A stretch of DNA of 64,000 nucleotides from [Mycobacterium] fortunisiensis (GCF_019050325.1 NZ_VOMB01000016.1:248001-312000); one strand, 5' to 3'. Counted from the first letter of the stretch, positions 35,345 through 44,478 are shown. Notes: generated by a model not told the origin, from the sequence alone. A program made the numbers and translations.

Positions 35345-36181
35345 ATGGCTGTTGTGACCATGAAGCAGCTGCTGGACAGCGGCGCTCACTTCGGGCATCA
35401 GACCCGACGCTGGAACCCCAAGATGAAGCGGTTCATCTTCACCGACCGCAACGGCATCTACATCATCGATCTGCAGCAGACGCTGACCTACATCGACAAG
35501 GCCTACGAGTTCGTCAAGGAAACCGTCGCCCACGGTGGCAGCGTGCTGTTCGTCGGCACCAAGAAGCAGGCGCAGGAATCCATCGCCGAAGAGGCCACCC
35601 GCGTCGGCATGCCCTACGTGAATCAGCGCTGGCTGGGCGGCATGCTCACCAACTTCTCCACCGTGCACAAGCGCCTGCAGCGCCTCAAGGAGCTCGAGGC
35701 CATGGAGCAGACCGGTGGCTTCGAGGGTCGCACCAAGAAGGAAATCCTCATGCTCACGCGTGAGAAGAACAAGCTGGAGCGCTCGCTCGGCGGTATCCGC
35801 GACATGCAGAAGGTGCCTTCGGCGGTCTGGGTCGTCGACACCAACAAGGAGCACATCGCTGTCGGCGAGGCCCGCAAGCTGGGTATCCCCGTCATCGCGA
35901 TCCTCGACACCAACTGCGATCCCGACGTCGTGGACTACCCGATCCCGGGCAACGACGACGCCATCCGTTCGGCTGCCCTGCTGACCAAGGTCGTCGCGTC
36001 CGCTGTGGCCGAGGGCCTGCAGGCCCGCGCCGGCGCCGGGCAGAAGCAGGACGCCGAAGGTGCTGAGCCGCTCGCCGAGTGGGAGCAGGAACTGCTGGCC
36101 GGTGCCACCGCCGGTGCCGCCGCCGGTGCCGCCGAGGGCGACGCCGGTGCGGCCACCGAAACATCCACTGACGCTTCGTAA
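35345..36181 (+). CDS. rpsB: 30S ribosomal protein S2
   Basis: A 278-residue S2. The conserved N-terminus [32 protein letters not shown] and the C-terminal core [18 protein letters not shown] are plain, followed by an Ala/Gly/Glu-rich tail of about 50 residues. AAGGAATGAG precedes the ATG. It forms the rpsB-tsf operon (20-bp gap). The upstream region to the M23 gene is 298 bp; beyond a promoter that must be there, no S2-type leader structure was recognised. Confidence 0.97.
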   Translation: MAVVTMKQLLDSGAHFGHQTRRWNPKMKRFIFTDRNGIYIIDLQQTLTYIDKAYEFVKETVAHGGSVLFVGTKKQAQESIAEEATRVGMPYVNQRWLGGMLTNFSTVHKRLQRLKELEAMEQTGGFEGRTKKEILMLTREKNKLERSLGGIRDMQKVPSAVWVVDTNKEHIAVGEARKLGIPVIAILDTNCDPDVVDYPIPGNDDAIRSAALLTKVVASAVAEGLQARAGAGQKQDAEGAEPLAEWEQELLAGATAGAAAGAAEGDAGAATETSTDAS

Positions 36182-36201
36182 TTGCAGGAGAAGTCTTTTA
36201 A

Positions 36202-37029
36202 ATGGCTAACTACACCGCTGCCGACGTCAAGCGACTTCGGGAACTGACCGGTGCCGGCATGCTCGACTCGAAGAACGCCCTGGTCGAGGCCGGGGGCGAC
36301 TTCGACAAGGCTGTTGAGCTGCTCCGCATCAAGGGGGCCAAGGACGTCGGCAAGCGCGCTGAGCGCGCCACCGCCGAGGGGCTGGTGGCGGCCAAGGACG
36401 GCGCCCTGATCGAGCTCAACTCCGAGACCGACTTCGTCGCCAAGAACGCCGAGTTCCAGGAGCTCGCCGATCAGGTCGTGGCGGCGGCCGCCGCTGCCAA
36501 GGCCGGCGACGTGGACGCCCTCAAGGCCGCCAAAGTCGGCGACACCACCGTCGAGCAGGCCATCGCGGACCTGTCGGCGAAGATCGGCGAGAAGCTCGAG
36601 CTGCGTCGGGCCGCCTACCTCGATGGCACGGTCGAGACCTACCTGCACAAGCGGGCCGCGGATCTGCCGCCGGCCGTCGGCGTGCTGGTCGAGTACACCG
36701 CCGGCGACGCGGAGAAGGGCAAGGAGGCCGCGCACGCGGTCGCCCTGCAGATCGCTGCGCTCAAGGCCAAATACCTCAGCCGTGAGGACGTGCCCGAGGA
36801 CATCGTCGCCAACGAGCGGCGCATCGCCGAGCAGACCGCGAAGGAAGAGGGCAAGCCCGAGCAGGCGCTGCCCAAGATCGTCGAAGGTCGCGTCACCGGC
36901 TACTACAAGGACGTCGTGCTGCTCGACCAGCCGTCGGTGTCCGACAACAAGAAGACCGTCAAGGCCCTGCTGGACGAGGCCGGCGTGACCGTGACCCGCT
37001 TTGTGCGGTTCGAGGTCGGTCAGGCCTAG
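36202..37029 (+). CDS. tsf: Elongation factor Ts
   Basis: A 275-residue EF-Ts, the nucleotide-exchange factor for EF-Tu. The N-terminal UBA-like domain ([22 protein letters not shown]) and the TDFVAKN signature in the core are intact, and the C-terminus ends [20 protein letters not shown] precedes the ATG. An intrinsic terminator lies about 95 bp downstream. Confidence 0.97.
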   Translation: MANYTAADVKRLRELTGAGMLDSKNALVEAGGDFDKAVELLRIKGAKDVGKRAERATAEGLVAAKDGALIELNSETDFVAKNAEFQELADQVVAAAAAAKAGDVDALKAAKVGDTTVEQAIADLSAKIGEKLELRRAAYLDGTVETYLHKRAADLPPAVGVLVEYTAGDAEKGKEAAHAVALQIAALKAKYLSREDVPEDIVANERRIAEQTAKEEGKPEQALPKIVEGRVTGYYKDVVLLDQPSVSDNKKTVKALLDEAGVTVTRFVRFEVGQA

Positions 37030-37123
37030 CCGCAACCCAAGCCAGGGCGGCGCATCACACCCGATTTGACGGCTCGGCTGTCGGACCCAACTGACGGCTC
37101 GGCCGTCGCCGCCCACCACAAGA

Positions 37124-37164
37124 CCCCGCACGCAATCCGGCGATCCCGGATAGTGCGGGGTTTT
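37124..37164 (+). terminator. Intrinsic terminator of rpsB-tsf
   Basis: Stem CCCCGCAC (37124-37131) with GTGCGGGG (37153-37160), an inner CCGG pair, followed by TTTTGTT. This is a classic rho-independent terminator, rare in such high-GC DNA. Its right arm and T-run are duplicated at 38082-38102. Confidence 0.9.
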
Positions 37165-37172
37165 GTTCATTC
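37152..37172. repeat. 21-bp direct repeat, left copy
   Basis: The 21 bases from 37152 (AGTGCGGGGTTTTG and on) recur exactly at 38082-38102. The left copy includes the tsf terminator right arm and the stop codon of the TPR gene. The two copies bracket the TPR gene. Confidence 0.9.
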
Positions 37173-38006
37173 CCGGGTGGCGTCGTCTGATTTCTGTCGG
37201 CAGGCGCTCAACTTGGCCCGGGCGGTGGTGGTTTTGGGATGGTCGCCGCCGAACAATCCCTCGTAGTGGGCGAGGTTCGTCTCGTACAGCCCGATGGCGT
37301 GGTCGGTGCGGCCCAGCTCGTCGTACGACAGGGCCAGATTGTCACGCACTTTGAGGGTTTCGTGGTGGTTGTCGCCGTACACCTCGGCGTAACCGGTGAG
37401 GCACAGCTCGAACAACAGGACGGATTTCTCGAGCTGCTCCAGCATGTTGTAGCCGACGGCGAGGTCATTCTGGGCAGTGAGCAGGTGCGGGTGCGTTGTC
37501 TCCTCGGACGCCAGACAGTCGGCAAGTGCCTCGTCGTACAGCACATCGGCCCGCTCGACATGGCCGCCACGACGGTACGCGGTGGCTCGTTTGGCCCGGA
37601 TCATCAGCACGGTCGGGTGATTCGAACCGCATCGCAGCTCGTGGACAGCGAGGTTTTCGTCCCACATTCGGGCCGCACGATCGAACATGCCCGCTGACAG
37701 ATATACGTTCGCCAGATTGTGATGCAGCGCCAGCACCTCGGGGTTTTCCGGACCCAGCGCCCGTCGGCCCACGGTCAAGTTCGCTTCCAGCACAGCGATT
37801 GCCTGGGTCGAGTCGCCGGCGAGCTGATAGGTGTAGCCGATCTCGTTGCGGATCTGCAGCGTGGCCACGCTGTCCGGACCGTTGACGTCGACAGACGTCA
37901 GCAGCACCTCCTCCAACTCCGCCACCGCGGCCGCGAATTCCCCCGCGGCGCGGAGCGCGAGCGCATGAGTTCGACGAGATTCCAGATCGATCTCCGGCGA
38001 CGACAC
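37167..38006 (-). CDS. Tetratricopeptide repeat protein
   Basis: A 279-residue soluble protein made of about six TPR units of the kinesin-light-chain type, each near 42 residues: TLQIRNEIGYTYQLAGDSTQAI, LALHHNLANVYLSAGMFDRA, LTAQNDLAVGYNMLEQLEKSV, LKVRDNLALSYDELGRTDHAI. Such repeats bind protein partners. No enzymatic or DNA-binding domain is attached. It sits between tsf and the LLM oxidoreductase gene, opposite in direction to both, and is bracketed by a 21-bp direct repeat, which suggests that it was inserted here. Its partner is unknown. Confidence 0.82.
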   Translation of the reverse strand: MSSPEIDLESRRTHALALRAAGEFAAAVAELEEVLLTSVDVNGPDSVATLQIRNEIGYTYQLAGDSTQAIAVLEANLTVGRRALGPENPEVLALHHNLANVYLSAGMFDRAARMWDENLAVHELRCGSNHPTVLMIRAKRATAYRRGGHVERADVLYDEALADCLASEETTHPHLLTAQNDLAVGYNMLEQLEKSVLLFELCLTGYAEVYGDNHHETLKVRDNLALSYDELGRTDHAIGLYETNLAHYEGLFGGDHPKTTTARAKLSACRQKSDDATRE

Positions 38007-38081
38007 CGCCTTCCCCCTTTGTTCGGCCCCATGGATCGGGTCATCGTCTCACGCCGGTGACACCAGCTACCGCCCGCGGAA

Positions 38082-38102
38082 AGTGCGGGGTTTTGTTCAT
38101 TC
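38082..38102. repeat. 21-bp direct repeat, right copy
   Basis: Exact copy of 37152-37172. Here it pairs locally through CCCGC (38072-38076) and GCGGG followed by TTTT, so it may also work as a short terminator facing right. It lies upstream of the LLM oxidoreductase gene and of the TPR gene start. Confidence 0.85.
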
Positions 38103-38196
38103 GTGACGTGGTTGGTGCCGGGTAGTTGCTTGCGGGCGGCTATCGGGCTTTGCCGGTGTGGGAGTGTGGCAGGTACCAATGGTGTGGGAGGTGAGC

Positions 38197-39051
38197 ATGC
38201 GCGTAGGAGTGGTTTTCCCGCAGACCGAGCTGGGCGGGGACCCGGGAGCCGTGCGTGCCTACGGCCAGCGGGTGGAGGAACTGGGTTTCACCCACATCTT
38301 GGCCTACGACCACGTCGTCGGGGCCGATCCGGCCGTGCACCGGGACTGGTCTGGCCCCTACGACCTGTACACCACCTTCCACGAGCCGATGGCGATGTTC
38401 GGCTACCTGGCCGCGGTCACCTCGCTGGAACTGGTCACCGGCGTGCTCATCCTGCCGCAGCGCCAAGCTGTGCTGGTTGCCAAACAGGCCGCCGAAGTCG
38501 ACCTGCTCAGCGGTGGCCGGCTACGCCTGGGCGTCGGGCTGGGCTGGAACGCGGTGGAGTACGAGGCGCTCGGCGAGGACTTCGGTAACCGCGGCAAACG
38601 GTCCGAGGAGCAGGTCGAGCTGATGCGTCGGTTGTGGACCGAATCCTCGGTCACTTTCGAGGGGCGCTACCACCGGGTGACCGGCGCCGGCCTGGCGCCA
38701 CTGCCGGTACAACGCCCGATCCCGGTGTGGTTCGGCGGGGCGTCGGCGCGCGCGCTGGAGCGGGCCGGACGGCTCGGCGACGGCTGGTTCCCGATGGTCG
38801 GGCCCGGAGCAGAACTCGACGACGTCCGTGCCCGCGTCGAGCGGGCCGCCGTCTCGGCCGGTCGCGACCCGGCCACCATCGGGATGGAAGGCCGGGTGAC
38901 CTGGGCCGGGGACCCGGACCGGGTGTCCGCCGACATCGCGGCCTGGGCCGAGGCCGGCGCGACGCACGTCTCGGTGAACACCATGGGAGCCGGCCTGCGC
39001 ACCGTGGACGATCACCTGGCGGTGCTGCAGAGCGTGGCCCGTACACAGTGA
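38197..39051 (+). CDS. LLM-class F420-dependent oxidoreductase
   Basis: A 284-residue luciferase-like (LLM) TIM-barrel enzyme; mycobacterial members of this group usually use coenzyme F420. Family signatures are MRVGVVFPQTELGGDPGAVRAYGQRVEELGFTHI, LVTGVLILPQRQAVLVAKQAAEVDLLSGGRLRLGVGLGWN and RPIPVWFGGASARALERAGRLGDGWFP. ATG at 38197 is chosen because GAGGTGAG lies at the right spacing and the family N-terminus MRVGV begins there. Cofactor assignment is by family similarity; the substrate is unknown. Confidence 0.87.
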   Translation: MRVGVVFPQTELGGDPGAVRAYGQRVEELGFTHILAYDHVVGADPAVHRDWSGPYDLYTTFHEPMAMFGYLAAVTSLELVTGVLILPQRQAVLVAKQAAEVDLLSGGRLRLGVGLGWNAVEYEALGEDFGNRGKRSEEQVELMRRLWTESSVTFEGRYHRVTGAGLAPLPVQRPIPVWFGGASARALERAGRLGDGWFPMVGPGAELDDVRARVERAAVSAGRDPATIGMEGRVTWAGDPDRVSADIAAWAEAGATHVSVNTMGAGLRTVDDHLAVLQSVARTQ

Positions 39052-39075
39052 ATGGCGGCTTGCTAGCGTCGGGGC

Positions 39076-40560
39076 GTGACCAGCAGTCGGCGCGCATCGC
39101 GAAAAGTCCCCACCCGTGTCAGTGCATTCGGCGACGACGCGCTGGGTGAACATGACGCGGTCGGCCTGGTCGAGGAACTGCGCGCCGGCCGGGTGTCGGC
39201 GGCCGATCTGATCGAGGCCGCCATCGCACGTGTCGAGGCGGTCAATCCCACCCTCAACGGACTGGCCTTCGAAGCTTTCGACCGGGCCCACGCCCGTGGC
39301 GCCGCGCTCAGCCCCTACGGCGGGTTCTTCGACGGCGTACCGACCTTCGTCAAGGACAACGTCGCGGTTGCCGGCATGCCCACCATGCGCGGCGCCGACG
39401 CCTGGGAACCTCAGGTGGACGCCGCCAACGGGGACTTCGCCCGCGCCTACCTCGCCACCGGTCTGGTCCCGCTGGGAAAATCGAGGCTCTCTGAATTCGG
39501 TTTCAGTGCCTCCTGCGAGCATCCGCGGCTGGGGCCGGTGCGCAACCCCTGGAACCCGGTCTACACCGCGGGCGCCTCCTCGTCGGGTTCGGGTGCGTTC
39601 GTCGCCGCGGGCGCGGTGCCCATCGCACACGCCAACGACGGTGGCGGCTCCATCCGAATCCCGGCCGCCTGCAACGGATTGGTCGGTCTCAAACCGACCC
39701 GGGGGCGGCTACCGCAGGACCAGCACCTGCGGATGATGCCGCTGCGGATCGTGTCCGACGGAGTGCTCACCCGGTCGGTGCGCGACACCGCCGCGCTCTA
39801 CCGGGAGATGGAGAAGGTTTACCGCAACCCCAAGCTGCCCCCGATCGGTGACGTCAGCCGGCCGGGTAAGCAGCGACTGCGGATCGCGGTGTGCACGCAG
39901 TCCGTCGTGCACGACGCCGGCCCGGAGATGACCGAGCTGACCCACAAGACCGCCACGCTGCTCGAAGAACTCGGCCACAAGGTCACCATGATCGGCAACC
40001 CGGTCCCGCCCCGGTTCAAGGACGATTTCCTGCTGTACTGGGCATTTCTGGCCTATGCGACGGTCCGTGGCGGACGGCGTTCCTTCGGTCCGACGTTCGA
40101 CCGCGACAAGCTCGACAACCTCAGTCTCGGCCTGGACCGACTGGCTTCGCGCAACCTGCACCGGTTGCCGGCGGCGATCGCCCGCCTGGCGCGCTCGCGC
40201 CGGGTGACCGAGCGGTTGTCGAGCAGCTACGACGCGGTGCTGATGCCCACCCTGGCCGAACCCACCTTGGAGCTCGGCCGGCTCGACCCGATGGCGGACT
40301 ACGACCAGATCGTCGACCGGCTGCTGGGTTGGGTGGCGTTCACGCCGCTGCAGAACGCGACCGGCGACCCGGCCATCTCGCTGCCGCTGGCGCAGACGGC
40401 AACGGGCCTGCCGGCGGGCATGATGCTCTCGGCCACCCGGGGGCGTGAGGCGCTGCTGCTGGAGCTGGCCTACGAACTCGAAGAGGCCAAGCCGTGGCCG
40501 CGCATTCAGGATCCGGCACTGGCCACGCCCCGCAAACGGACGCGGAAAGCCGCCAAATAG
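39076..40560 (+). CDS. amiC: Amidase (AmiC-like)
   Basis: A 494-residue amidase-signature enzyme hydrolysing C-N bonds of small amides. The Ser-cisSer-Lys triad is supported by Lys93 in TFVKDNVAVAG, the Ser cluster at 168-170 in GASSSGSGAF and Ser192 in NDGGGSIRIPAACNGLVGLKPTRGR. No signal peptide. It corresponds to Rv2888c (amiC), which follows tsf in M. tuberculosis; here the TPR and LLM genes intervene. The start is GTG at 39076. The natural substrate is unknown. Confidence 0.88.
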   Translation: MTSSRRASRKVPTRVSAFGDDALGEHDAVGLVEELRAGRVSAADLIEAAIARVEAVNPTLNGLAFEAFDRAHARGAALSPYGGFFDGVPTFVKDNVAVAGMPTMRGADAWEPQVDAANGDFARAYLATGLVPLGKSRLSEFGFSASCEHPRLGPVRNPWNPVYTAGASSSGSGAFVAAGAVPIAHANDGGGSIRIPAACNGLVGLKPTRGRLPQDQHLRMMPLRIVSDGVLTRSVRDTAALYREMEKVYRNPKLPPIGDVSRPGKQRLRIAVCTQSVVHDAGPEMTELTHKTATLLEELGHKVTMIGNPVPPRFKDDFLLYWAFLAYATVRGGRRSFGPTFDRDKLDNLSLGLDRLASRNLHRLPAAIARLARSRRVTERLSSSYDAVLMPTLAEPTLELGRLDPMADYDQIVDRLLGWVAFTPLQNATGDPAISLPLAQTATGLPAGMMLSATRGREALLLELAYELEEAKPWPRIQDPALATPRKRTRKAAK

Positions 40561-40656
40561 GCGGGCCGCCCGCGGGGTATTGCTCAGGTGCCGCCATACC
40601 CGGTGAACGTGCTCTCCTATGATGGCCGGCAGGTGCCAGCAGTTGCGGGGGTGTGA

Positions 40657-41205
40657 ATGACGTCGGGGCCAGACGACAACTGGAATCACGGCCAGGGGTC
40701 GATGCGTTGGCAGGATCCGGCCACCGCCACGCCGCGGCCGCCGACGGTGGCTGAGGCGCGGCTGCGGGACAAGATGCAGAAGGAGCGCGAGGCCGCAGAG
40801 GAGTGGGCCCGCCGGCAGCAGGAGGCGCGTGAACAGCGTGCCGCCACCGGCGGCAAGATCCTGATGGGGTCGGTCGCGGTGATCGGCGTGGTCGGGGTGA
40901 TCGCACTGGGCTATCACCTGCTGCACAAAGAAGAAGTCGCGGCGACCTGCGTCAAGGACGGCACCAACGAAGTGGTGCCCGATTCGTACTGTTCGGGCGG
41001 TTACCACAGTTCTGGCGGCACCTTCATCTACATGGGCTCGCCGTACCGCTACTACTACGGCGGCAACAACGGCGGGGTGGGCACGGTGGCGCGCGGCGGC
41101 ACGCTGGAGATCCCCAAGGGCACCACCGCGAAGACCAAATCGGGCACCTCCATCTCCCGGGGCGGGTTCGGCTCGTCATCGAGCTACGGAAGCTCGGGTA
41201 GCTGA
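40657..41205 (+). CDS. YgiB/YjfM-like (DUF1190, UPF0441-type) protein
   Basis: A 182-residue protein with a hydrophilic N-terminal third containing a charged helix (RLRDKMQKEREAAEEWARRQQEAREQRAA), one hydrophobic segment (ILMGSVAVIGVVGVIALGYHLL) and a Gly/Ser/Tyr-rich tail (YYYGGNNGGVG, GGFGSSSSYGSSGS). Two Cys (TCVKDG, SYCSGG) lie after the membrane segment. The composition and the RGGFGSS-type ending resemble E. coli YgiB/YjfM, and the next gene encodes a YgiC/YjfC-like ligase, exactly as in E. coli ygiBC. The stop is directly followed by the ligase ATG. Sequence similarity is modest, so context carries much of the weight. Confidence 0.7.
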   Translation: MTSGPDDNWNHGQGSMRWQDPATATPRPPTVAEARLRDKMQKEREAAEEWARRQQEAREQRAATGGKILMGSVAVIGVVGVIALGYHLLHKEEVAATCVKDGTNEVVPDSYCSGGYHSSGGTFIYMGSPYRYYYGGNNGGVGTVARGGTLEIPKGTTAKTKSGTSISRGGFGSSSSYGSSGS

Positions 41206-42369
41206 ATGCGTCGTCAACGCAGTTCCCCGCGGGCCGGCTGGGAACAGATCGTCGCTGATCAGGGGATGTGTTTCGGGACGCCGGCGCGGGACGCCACGGG
41301 TGCCGCACGTCCCTACTGGGACGAATCGGTGCATTACGTGTTCGACATGGACGAGGTGCTCTCGATCGAGGCCTCGGTGGAGGTGCTGCACTCGATGTGC
41401 CTGGAGGCCGTCGAGCACGTGGTGCTGACCGGTCGCTATCGCGACTTCGGATTGCCGGAGTGGAGCTGGGAACACATCGAAAAGTCTTGGCGGCGTAGCG
41501 ATCCGCACTTGTACGGACGTTTCGATCTGCGGTACGACGGTCGCCGGCCGCCGGTGCTGCTGGAGTACAACGCCGACACACCCACCACGCTGCTGGAGGC
41601 GGCGATCCTGCAGTGGCATTGGAAGACCGACGTCTACCCGGACGACGATCAGTGGAACTCGTTGCACGAGAAGCTGGTTGGCCGCTGGCTCGAGATCGCC
41701 GACCGGCTGCCGGGCGCGGAGACCTACTTCACCTGGTCCGGGGCCGAACACAGCGGTGAGGATCACGTGACCGTGGCCTACCTGCAGGAGTGTGCTGCCG
41801 AGGCCGGTCTGCACACCGTCGGGCTGGCGATCGAGGACATCGGGTTCGATCAGGACCTCGCTCGGTTCGTCGACCTGGAAGAGGCGCCGATGTCGTCGGT
41901 CTTCAAGCTGTACCCGTGGGAGTGGATGCTCGACGACGATTTCGGCCGCCGAGCGGTCGAGGCGCTGCCGGCGACCATGTGGGTGGAGCCGCTTTGGAAG
42001 ACGCTGCTGAGCAACAAGGCCATCCTCGCGGTGCTGTGGGAGATGTACCCCGGCCATCCGAACCTGTTGCCGGCCTATGTCGATGACCCGCATGAGCTCA
42101 CCGAGTACGTGCGCAAACCCAAACTCGGCCGCGAAGGCGCCAACATCACCATCGTCGGGGCCGGGTACGAGACCGAGACCGGTGGCGTATACGGCGAAGA
42201 GGGTTACGTCTACCAGTTGCTCGACCCGTTGCCGCAATTCGACGACATGCGTCCCGCGCTGGGGGCCTGGATCGTCGGCGACGAATCCGCCGGACTCGGC
42301 ATTCGCGAGACATCCGGTCTCGTCACCGACAACGGCGCTGCCTTTGTGCCCCACCGCATCCCGCTGTGA
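41206..42369 (+). CDS. Glutathionylspermidine synthase-like ATP-grasp ligase (YgiC/YjfC family)
   Basis: A 387-residue ATP-grasp ligase of the glutathionylspermidine synthetase C-terminal-domain family. Characteristic blocks are VHYVFDMDEVLSIE, GRFDLRYDGRRPPVLLEYNADTPTTLLEAA, PLWKTLLSNKAILAVLWEMYPGHPNLLPAY and KPKLGREGANI (nucleotide-binding Lys). It lacks the amidase half of true bifunctional Gsp enzymes. Since mycobacteria use mycothiol rather than glutathione, the amine and acid substrates must differ from the named reaction. It is the middle gene of a YgiB-like / YgiC-like / DUF350 unit. Confidence 0.88.
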   Translation: MRRQRSSPRAGWEQIVADQGMCFGTPARDATGAARPYWDESVHYVFDMDEVLSIEASVEVLHSMCLEAVEHVVLTGRYRDFGLPEWSWEHIEKSWRRSDPHLYGRFDLRYDGRRPPVLLEYNADTPTTLLEAAILQWHWKTDVYPDDDQWNSLHEKLVGRWLEIADRLPGAETYFTWSGAEHSGEDHVTVAYLQECAAEAGLHTVGLAIEDIGFDQDLARFVDLEEAPMSSVFKLYPWEWMLDDDFGRRAVEALPATMWVEPLWKTLLSNKAILAVLWEMYPGHPNLLPAYVDDPHELTEYVRKPKLGREGANITIVGAGYETETGGVYGEEGYVYQLLDPLPQFDDMRPALGAWIVGDESAGLGIRETSGLVTDNGAAFVPHRIPL

Positions 42370-42387
42370 CCCCGGAAGGAATACCTT

Positions 42388-42843
42388 ATGACGACCACTC
42401 TGGTTGCGCTCGACTCCGAGTACTGGTCGGTCCTCGGCCACGGGGTGTCGGCGATCGTGCTGTACACCATCGTCGGCATCGCGCTGATGGTGCTGGGTTT
42501 CTACGTCATCGACTGGACGACGCCGGGTCCGTTGCGCGCCCTGGTGCAGTCCGGGCGGCCGAATGCCGCCGCGGTGGCGGCCTCCGGTGTGGTGTCGATG
42601 GCGATCATCGTCGTGCTGGCGATCTACAGCTCACTGGGTGACCTGGTCCAGGGCCTGATCAGCACGCTGGTCTTCGGCCTGTTGGGCATTGCCGCCCAGG
42701 CGGTTTCGGTCCGGCTGATCGGCGCGATCAAGGGCATCGACATGGGCCGGGTGCTGGCCGCCGAACGGTTCACCCCCGAAGTGCTCGTCGTCATCGCCGC
42801 CTACGTGGCGTTCGGCCTGATCGTCGCCGCCGCCATCCTCTGA
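42388..42843 (+). CDS. DUF350 (YjfL-like) membrane protein
   Basis: A 151-residue integral membrane protein with four hydrophobic helices (ISAIVLYTIVGIALMVLGFYVI-like at 20-41, VVSMAIIVVLAIYSSL, LISTLVFGLLGIAAQAVSVRL, VLVVIAAYVAFGLIVAAAIL). The first helix is followed by DWTTPGPLRALVQSGRPNAAAVAASGVV, the DUF350 signature. AAGGAA precedes the ATG, and the gap to the ligase gene is 18 bp. DUF350 proteins recur beside YgiC-like ligases in distant bacteria, so this is probably the membrane partner of the same system. Confidence 0.87.
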   Translation: MTTTLVALDSEYWSVLGHGVSAIVLYTIVGIALMVLGFYVIDWTTPGPLRALVQSGRPNAAAVAASGVVSMAIIVVLAIYSSLGDLVQGLISTLVFGLLGIAAQAVSVRLIGAIKGIDMGRVLAAERFTPEVLVVIAAYVAFGLIVAAAIL

Positions 42844-42852
42844 TTCCCTCCG

Positions 42853-43974
42853 CTAGAAGGTGCGGCAGAATTCGGCGGCGGCCCGGGCCAGTGCGGCAGG
42901 GCCGTCGCGCAGTGCCTGATCCAGCGGGGTGCCCGGGGCGGTGATCGCCACCAGCTTCTCGACGCCGTTGTCCAGCAACACATCGGCGTCGGGGGCCACC
43001 CGGCCGGCGAAGATCGCCACCCGGGTGCCGGTGCGGGCGGCCACCTGCGCGACCCCGAACGGTGTCTTGCCCAGCATCGTCTGGGCGTCGACGCTGCCCT
43101 CTCCGGTGAACACCCAGTCTGCCCCGGTCAGGGCCTGCTCGAGTCCGACCGTCCGGGCGATCACCTCCACCCCTGGATCGCAGTCGGCGGCAAGGAATTC
43201 CATCAGGGCGAAGCCCAACCCACCCGCGGCGCCGGCACCTGGGCGGTCGGGGGAGGCGTGGCCCAGCGTGGTTCCGGTGATTTCCACCAGCCGGCCCAAC
43301 GCGCTGTCGAGCAGTTTGACATCGGCGGGACCGGCCCCCTTCTGTGGGCCGAAAACCGCACTGGCGCCACCGGTTCCGAGTAGCGGTGCGGTGACGTCGG
43401 AGGCGATCTGCACGTGGACGCCGGCCAACCTGGGGTCCAGCCCGGAGATGTCTACGTGCTGCAGCCGGGCCAATGCGGCGCCGCCGGGTGGCAGCGCGGC
43501 TCCCTCAGCGTCGAGGAAGGCCACGCCGAGGGCGCTGAGCATGCCCGCACCGCCGTCGTTGGTGGCCGAACCGCCGAGCCCGATCAACAACTCCGTCGCG
43601 CCCCGGTCCAGCGCCGAGCGGATCAGTTGTCCGACGCCGAATGTGCTGGTGCGCAGGACATCTCGATCCGGACGCGGCACCAGCTCCAGGCCCGACGCGC
43701 TGGCCATCTCGATGACGGCCAGGTGGCGATCCGCGACGTAACCGTAGGTCGCAGGTACCGGGCGGCCGAGTGGATCGTCGACCTGCACCGTCACCCGGTC
43801 ACCCCCGAGGGCGGCGACGACGGCGTCCACCGTGCCCTCGCCGCCGTCGGCCATCGGCACGGCCACGCACTCGGCGTCGCCCCGGGTTGCCGAGACGCCC
43901 TCGCGCATCGCCGCCACCGCTTGCGACGCGGTCATCGACTCCTTGAACGAGTCCGGGGCCAGAACGATCTTCAT
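42853..43974 (-). CDS. Glycerate kinase
   Basis: A 373-residue glycerate kinase of the GarK/GlxK family (2-kinase type), phosphorylating D-glycerate for entry into glycolysis. Family signatures are MKIVLAPDSFKESMTASQAVAAMREG, VPMADGGEGTVDAV, LIGLGGSATNDGGAGMLSALG and VFTGEGSVDAQTMLGKTPFGVAQ. ATG at 43974 gives the standard N-terminus. It is convergent with the DUF350 gene (9 bp apart). Rv2205c is the likely M. tuberculosis counterpart, so its location here differs. Confidence 0.9.
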   Translation of the reverse strand: MKIVLAPDSFKESMTASQAVAAMREGVSATRGDAECVAVPMADGGEGTVDAVVAALGGDRVTVQVDDPLGRPVPATYGYVADRHLAVIEMASASGLELVPRPDRDVLRTSTFGVGQLIRSALDRGATELLIGLGGSATNDGGAGMLSALGVAFLDAEGAALPPGGAALARLQHVDISGLDPRLAGVHVQIASDVTAPLLGTGGASAVFGPQKGAGPADVKLLDSALGRLVEITGTTLGHASPDRPGAGAAGGLGFALMEFLAADCDPGVEVIARTVGLEQALTGADWVFTGEGSVDAQTMLGKTPFGVAQVAARTGTRVAIFAGRVAPDADVLLDNGVEKLVAITAPGTPLDQALRDGPAALARAAAEFCRTF

Positions 43975-44046
43975 GGGCCTGCGACATTACCGATCTGGGC
44001 CTCGTTCGGCGCGGCATCCGGAGCGAGGGAGGGGACCCCGCGGCGT

Positions 44047-44478
44047 TCAGCTCACCGCGTGGGCCAGCAACCGCTTGAGTTCGCGGCGTTGTTCGGGATC
44101 GAGGCGGTGCAGCACGTCGTCGTCGGCGGCGAGAACGGCCGCTTCGGCGCGTTTGAGCAACTCAGTGCCCTCGGTGGTCAGCTCGGCCGGCAGTGCGCGG
44201 CCCGAATCGACGCTGGCCGGCCGGTGTACGGCACCGCGGTCCTGGAGTCCACGCACCACGTTGTTCATCGCCTGCGGCGAGACGTTGGTGTAGCGGGCGA
44301 GTTCGGCGTTGGTCTGGCCGGGGGCCATGGACAGCACCCGCAGGCAGACGAATTCGGGCAACGTGAGCCCGAGCGGCTGCAGTTGGGTGGCGACCTTGGG
44401 TTGGAGCACCGCCACCACGCGGTACATCAGATATCCCAGAGGTTGTTCCTCGAGGACGCCCCCCGTATCGGAGTTCAT
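44047..44478 (-). CDS. MarR-family transcriptional regulator
   Basis: A 143-residue MarR regulator. The winged HTH covers residues about 35-100 (LPEFVCLRVLSMAPGQTNAELARYTNVSPQAMNNVVRGLQDRGAVHR, with wing SVDSGRALPAELTTEG). ATG at 44478 is preferred because candidate operator repeats cover the bases just upstream; ATG 44487 and one further upstream are alternatives. It is divergent from the methyltransferase gene at 44524 and probably controls it and itself. Confidence 0.87.
   Translation of the reverse strand: MNSDTGGVLEEQPLGYLMYRVVAVLQPKVATQLQPLGLTLPEFVCLRVLSMAPGQTNAELARYTNVSPQAMNNVVRGLQDRGAVHRPASVDSGRALPAELTTEGTELLKRAEAAVLAADDDVLHRLDPEQRRELKRLLAHAVS

Noticed and set aside
37030-38196. tRNA as insertion target for the TPR gene
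   Set aside because: No cloverleaf or CCA-type tRNA end could be found on either side; only the terminator-derived direct repeat is present.
41206-42369. True glutathionylspermidine synthetase/amidase
   Set aside because: The amidase half is absent and the lineage relies on mycothiol, so only the ATP-grasp ligase fold is supported.
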